This document shows positions 13,057 through 15,037 of a stretch of 15,037 bases of DNA, piece after piece. The position numbers were made by a program, and so were the translations under genes. Source of the stretch: Caldisericota bacterium (lineage in GTDB: Bacteria > CAIJMQ01 > JAADFP01). The stretch covers positions 1-15,037 of the forward strand of contig JAADFP010000145.1 of the NCBI GenBank assembly GCA_013152825.1, written 5' to 3'. The notes under the pieces were generated by a model. It did not search any database and was not told the DNA's origin. It worked only from the letters and a program-made list of their open reading frames with translations. The stretch's first letter is position 1. Every line of letters starts with the position of its first letter.

Positions 13057-15037
13057 ATGCTGGAAAAGGAAGAAAAACGAGAGGTCTATCCTCTTCAGAA
13101 AATAAGAAATATAGGGATAATGGCGCATATTGATGCAGGTAAGACTACTACCACTGAGCGGATACTTTTTTATACTGGCAAGATCTATCGTATGGGAGAA
13201 GTGCACGAAGGAACAGCCACTATGGACTGGATGGACCAGGAGAAGGAACGCGGAGTTACTATCACTGCTGCAGCTACTACCTGCTTCTGGAAAGGACACA
13301 GGATAAACATAATAGATACGCCGGGGCATGTAGATTTCACTGCTGAGGTAGAAAGATCGCTGCGGGTTCTGGATGGAGCCGTGGCTGTCTTCTGCGGGGT
13401 GGGTGGTGTAGAGCCCCAGTCTGAGACGGTATGGAGGCAGGCAGATCGTTATAGGGTGCCGCGTATTGCTTTTGTTAATAAAATGGATCGCAAGGGTGCT
13501 GATTTCTTTACCGTGGTGGATGAAATAAGAGATAAGCTGGAAGCGTATCCTGTGGTAATTGCCTTACCTCTGGGAGAAGAAGAGAATTTTAAGGGAGTAA
13601 TAGACCTGGTAAGCATGAAGGCTTATATCTATGGAAAAGATGGACTTGGCTTAGAGTACGAAGAGAGAGAATTAACTCCTGAAGAACTTGAATTTGCGGG
13701 AAGATGGAGGGAATCCCTTTTAGAACAACTGGGAGAAGAAAACGAGGAAATTCTGGAGAAGTATTTAGAGGATAGAGAAATAGAGAGGGAACTTATAGAA
13801 GAAACTTTACGAAAGGTCACTTTAGAGAAATACTGGGTGCCGGTTTTCTGTGGCTCTGCCTTGAAGAATAAGGGGATACAGCTTCTGCTGGATGCAATAG
13901 TCAAATATCTTCCTTCACCGTTAGAGGTCCCTCCCATAAGAGGGATAGACCCGGTAACAGAAAGGGAATTGGTTAGAGAGACCTCGCTGGATGCTCCTCT
14001 ATCTGCGCTGGCTTTTAAGGTGGCTAATGATCCCTTCTCTGGCAGGTTGATTTACCTGCGTATATACTCAGGGTATATCAGAGCCGGGGGAAAGGTATAC
14101 AATGCTACTCGCAAAAAGATGGAAAGAATTTCTAAGATTCTACTTCTGCATGCTAACAAAAGAGAAGAAAGGCCCATTGCTCATGCGGGAGAAATTGCAG
14201 TAATAGTAGGTTTAAAAGATACTTTTACTGGTGATACCTTGTGTGACAAGGCTCACCCCATAATTCTGGAGAGACCGCGATTCCCCGAACCAGTGATTTC
14301 TATTGCTATTGAACCAAAGAATAAAAACGAGGCAACTAAGTTAGTGGAAGCTCTTAAGAAACTGGAAGAAGAGGATCCTACTTTTAAAGTAAGATTCGAC
14401 GAAGAGACTGGACAAACTTTAATCTCGGGAATGGGAGAGTTGCACCTGGAAGTCCTTACGACCCGGTTAATACGGGAGTTTAAGGTAGGGATAAGACTGG
14501 GCAAACCGCAGGTTTCTTACCGAGAAGCTATAAAGAAAGAGGTTACTGCAGAAGGTAAATTTATCCGCCAGAGTGGAGGAAGGGGACAGTATGGGCATGT
14601 GGTAATACGCCTGACTCCTATAAATAGCGAAGAATTTGAATTCGTCAATAAAATAAAAGGAGGAGTAATACCTCCTCAGTTTATCCCCGCGGTGAAAAAA
14701 GGAGCCAAGGAAGCTCTGGATAGTGGGGTATTAGCTGGTTATCCAGTAATAAATGTAAAAGTTACTCTTATAGATGGCTCTTCTCATGAAGTGGATTCTT
14801 CCGACATTGCCTATTACACTGCTGCCAGTATGGCAGTAAGAAACGGGCTTCAGAAAGCTAGCCCCTATCTCCTTGAACCCATAATGAAATTGGAAGTGGT
14901 AACTATGGAGGAATACCTGGGTGAAGTTTTAGCTGATTTGAGTGCCCGGGGCGGGGAGATAGCGGAAATGAAACATAGAGGAAAAATATGTATAATAATT
15001 GCCTATGTACCCTTGCGAGAAATGTTTGGTTATGCTA
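13057..15037 (+). CDS. fusA: translation elongation factor G, 3' end cut off
   Basis: The frame stays open to the window edge; about 660 codons are visible and roughly 35 are missing against the usual 690-700. EF-G is the cytosolic GTPase that drives tRNA-mRNA translocation and helps recycle ribosomes. GTPase motifs are complete: AHIDAGKTT (23-31), RGVTIT, DTPGH (87-91), NKMD (141-144) and CGSAL. Domain III shows SGMGELHLEVL, domain IV shows QSGGRGQYGHV and HEVDSSDIAYYTAASMA, and domain V has PIMKLEVVTMEEYLGEV. The domain V stretch DLSARGGEI departs from the more usual DLNSRRGxI. I prefer the ATG at 13057 because it gives a near-normal N-terminus; an in-frame ATG at 13036 overlaps the rpsG end. 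Neither has a good ribosome binding site, so coupling to rpsG is likely. tuf, if in its usual place, would lie beyond the window. Confidence 0.96.
   Translation, partial: MLEKEEKREVYPLQKIRNIGIMAHIDAGKTTTTERILFYTGKIYRMGEVHEGTATMDWMDQEKERGVTITAAATTCFWKGHRINIIDTPGHVDFTAEVERSLRVLDGAVAVFCGVGGVEPQSETVWRQADRYRVPRIAFVNKMDRKGADFFTVVDEIRDKLEAYPVVIALPLGEEENFKGVIDLVSMKAYIYGKDGLGLEYEERELTPEELEFAGRWRESLLEQLGEENEEILEKYLEDREIERELIEETLRKVTLEKYWVPVFCGSALKNKGIQLLLDAIVKYLPSPLEVPPIRGIDPVTERELVRETSLDAPLSALAFKVANDPFSGRLIYLRIYSGYIRAGGKVYNATRKKMERISKILLLHANKREERPIAHAGEIAVIVGLKDTFTGDTLCDKAHPIILERPRFPEPVISIAIEPKNKNEATKLVEALKKLEEEDPTFKVRFDEETGQTLISGMGELHLEVLTTRLIREFKVGIRLGKPQVSYREAIKKEVTAEGKFIRQSGGRGQYGHVVIRLTPINSEEFEFVNKIKGGVIPPQFIPAVKKGAKEALDSGVLAGYPVINVKVTLIDGSSHEVDSSDIAYYTAASMAVRNGLQKASPYLLEPIMKLEVVTMEEYLGEVLADLSARGGEIAEMKHRGKICIIIAYVPLREMFGYA

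Noticed and set aside
1..15037. CRISPR array, insertion sequence, prophage or defence genes
   Set aside because: No spaced direct repeats, transposase, integrase or defence motifs were found; the window is a housekeeping block.

Overview
The window is a compact translation and transcription block from a bacterium with every gene on the + strand: a truncated cupin gene, four tRNA genes, rpmG, tRNA-Trp, secE, nusG, rplK, rplA, rplJ, rplL, a fused rpoB-rpoC, rpsL, rpsG and most of fusA. The proteins are clearly bacterial, but I cannot place the organism with confidence. Arginine is mostly AGA/AGG, ATA isoleucine is frequent, and coding strands are purine-rich. This recalls anaerobic or thermophilic uncultured lineages (for example Omnitrophica- or Aerophobetes-like groups), but that is only an impression. 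The sequences do not look like Helicobacter/Wolinella or Wolbachia, the groups best known for a fused rpoBC.

Region 1 (1-1104): the end of a DUF985-type cupin gene is followed by a good sigma-70-like promoter. It drives tRNA-Thr(TGT), tRNA-Tyr(GTA), tRNA-Gly(TCC), tRNA-Thr(GGT) and rpmG. The four tRNAs have the order and anticodons of the E. coli thrU-tyrU-glyT-thrT-tufB operon, but tuf is missing from its usual place. Region 2 (1105-2087): a second promoter and a leader with two competing hairpins precede tRNA-Trp, secE and nusG. Region 3 (2089-4172): rplK, rplA, rplJ and rplL are packed with gaps of 1-3 nt or an overlap, leaving no room for the usual L10 leader. Region 4 (4173-4437): the only sizeable non-coding gap in the ribosomal/RNA polymerase block. 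It can fold into a closed multi-branched RNA of about 135 nt, followed by a possible promoter and a strong ribosome binding site.

Region 5 (4438-12234): one uninterrupted 2598-codon frame encodes both RNA polymerase beta and beta-prime, joined by a linker of about 25 residues. This is the main finding. The junction also carries an in-frame GTG with an upstream AAGGTG, and stop codons in both other frames lie within a few bases of that GTG. It therefore looks like a collapsed stop/start overlap. The beta-prime half has unusual residues at the catalytic centre, notably Thr for Gln in the NADFDGDQM signature. Region 6 (12188-15037): rpsL starts inside the end of rpoBC (47-nt overlap), then rpsG and fusA follow closely. 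The L11, beta and str operons may thus form one continuous transcription unit.

Together the genes supply the protein-export subunit SecE, the elongation factor NusG, the L1, L10-L12 and L11 stalk regions of the large ribosomal subunit, the catalytic RNA polymerase, the decoding-centre proteins S12 and S7, and the translocase EF-G.
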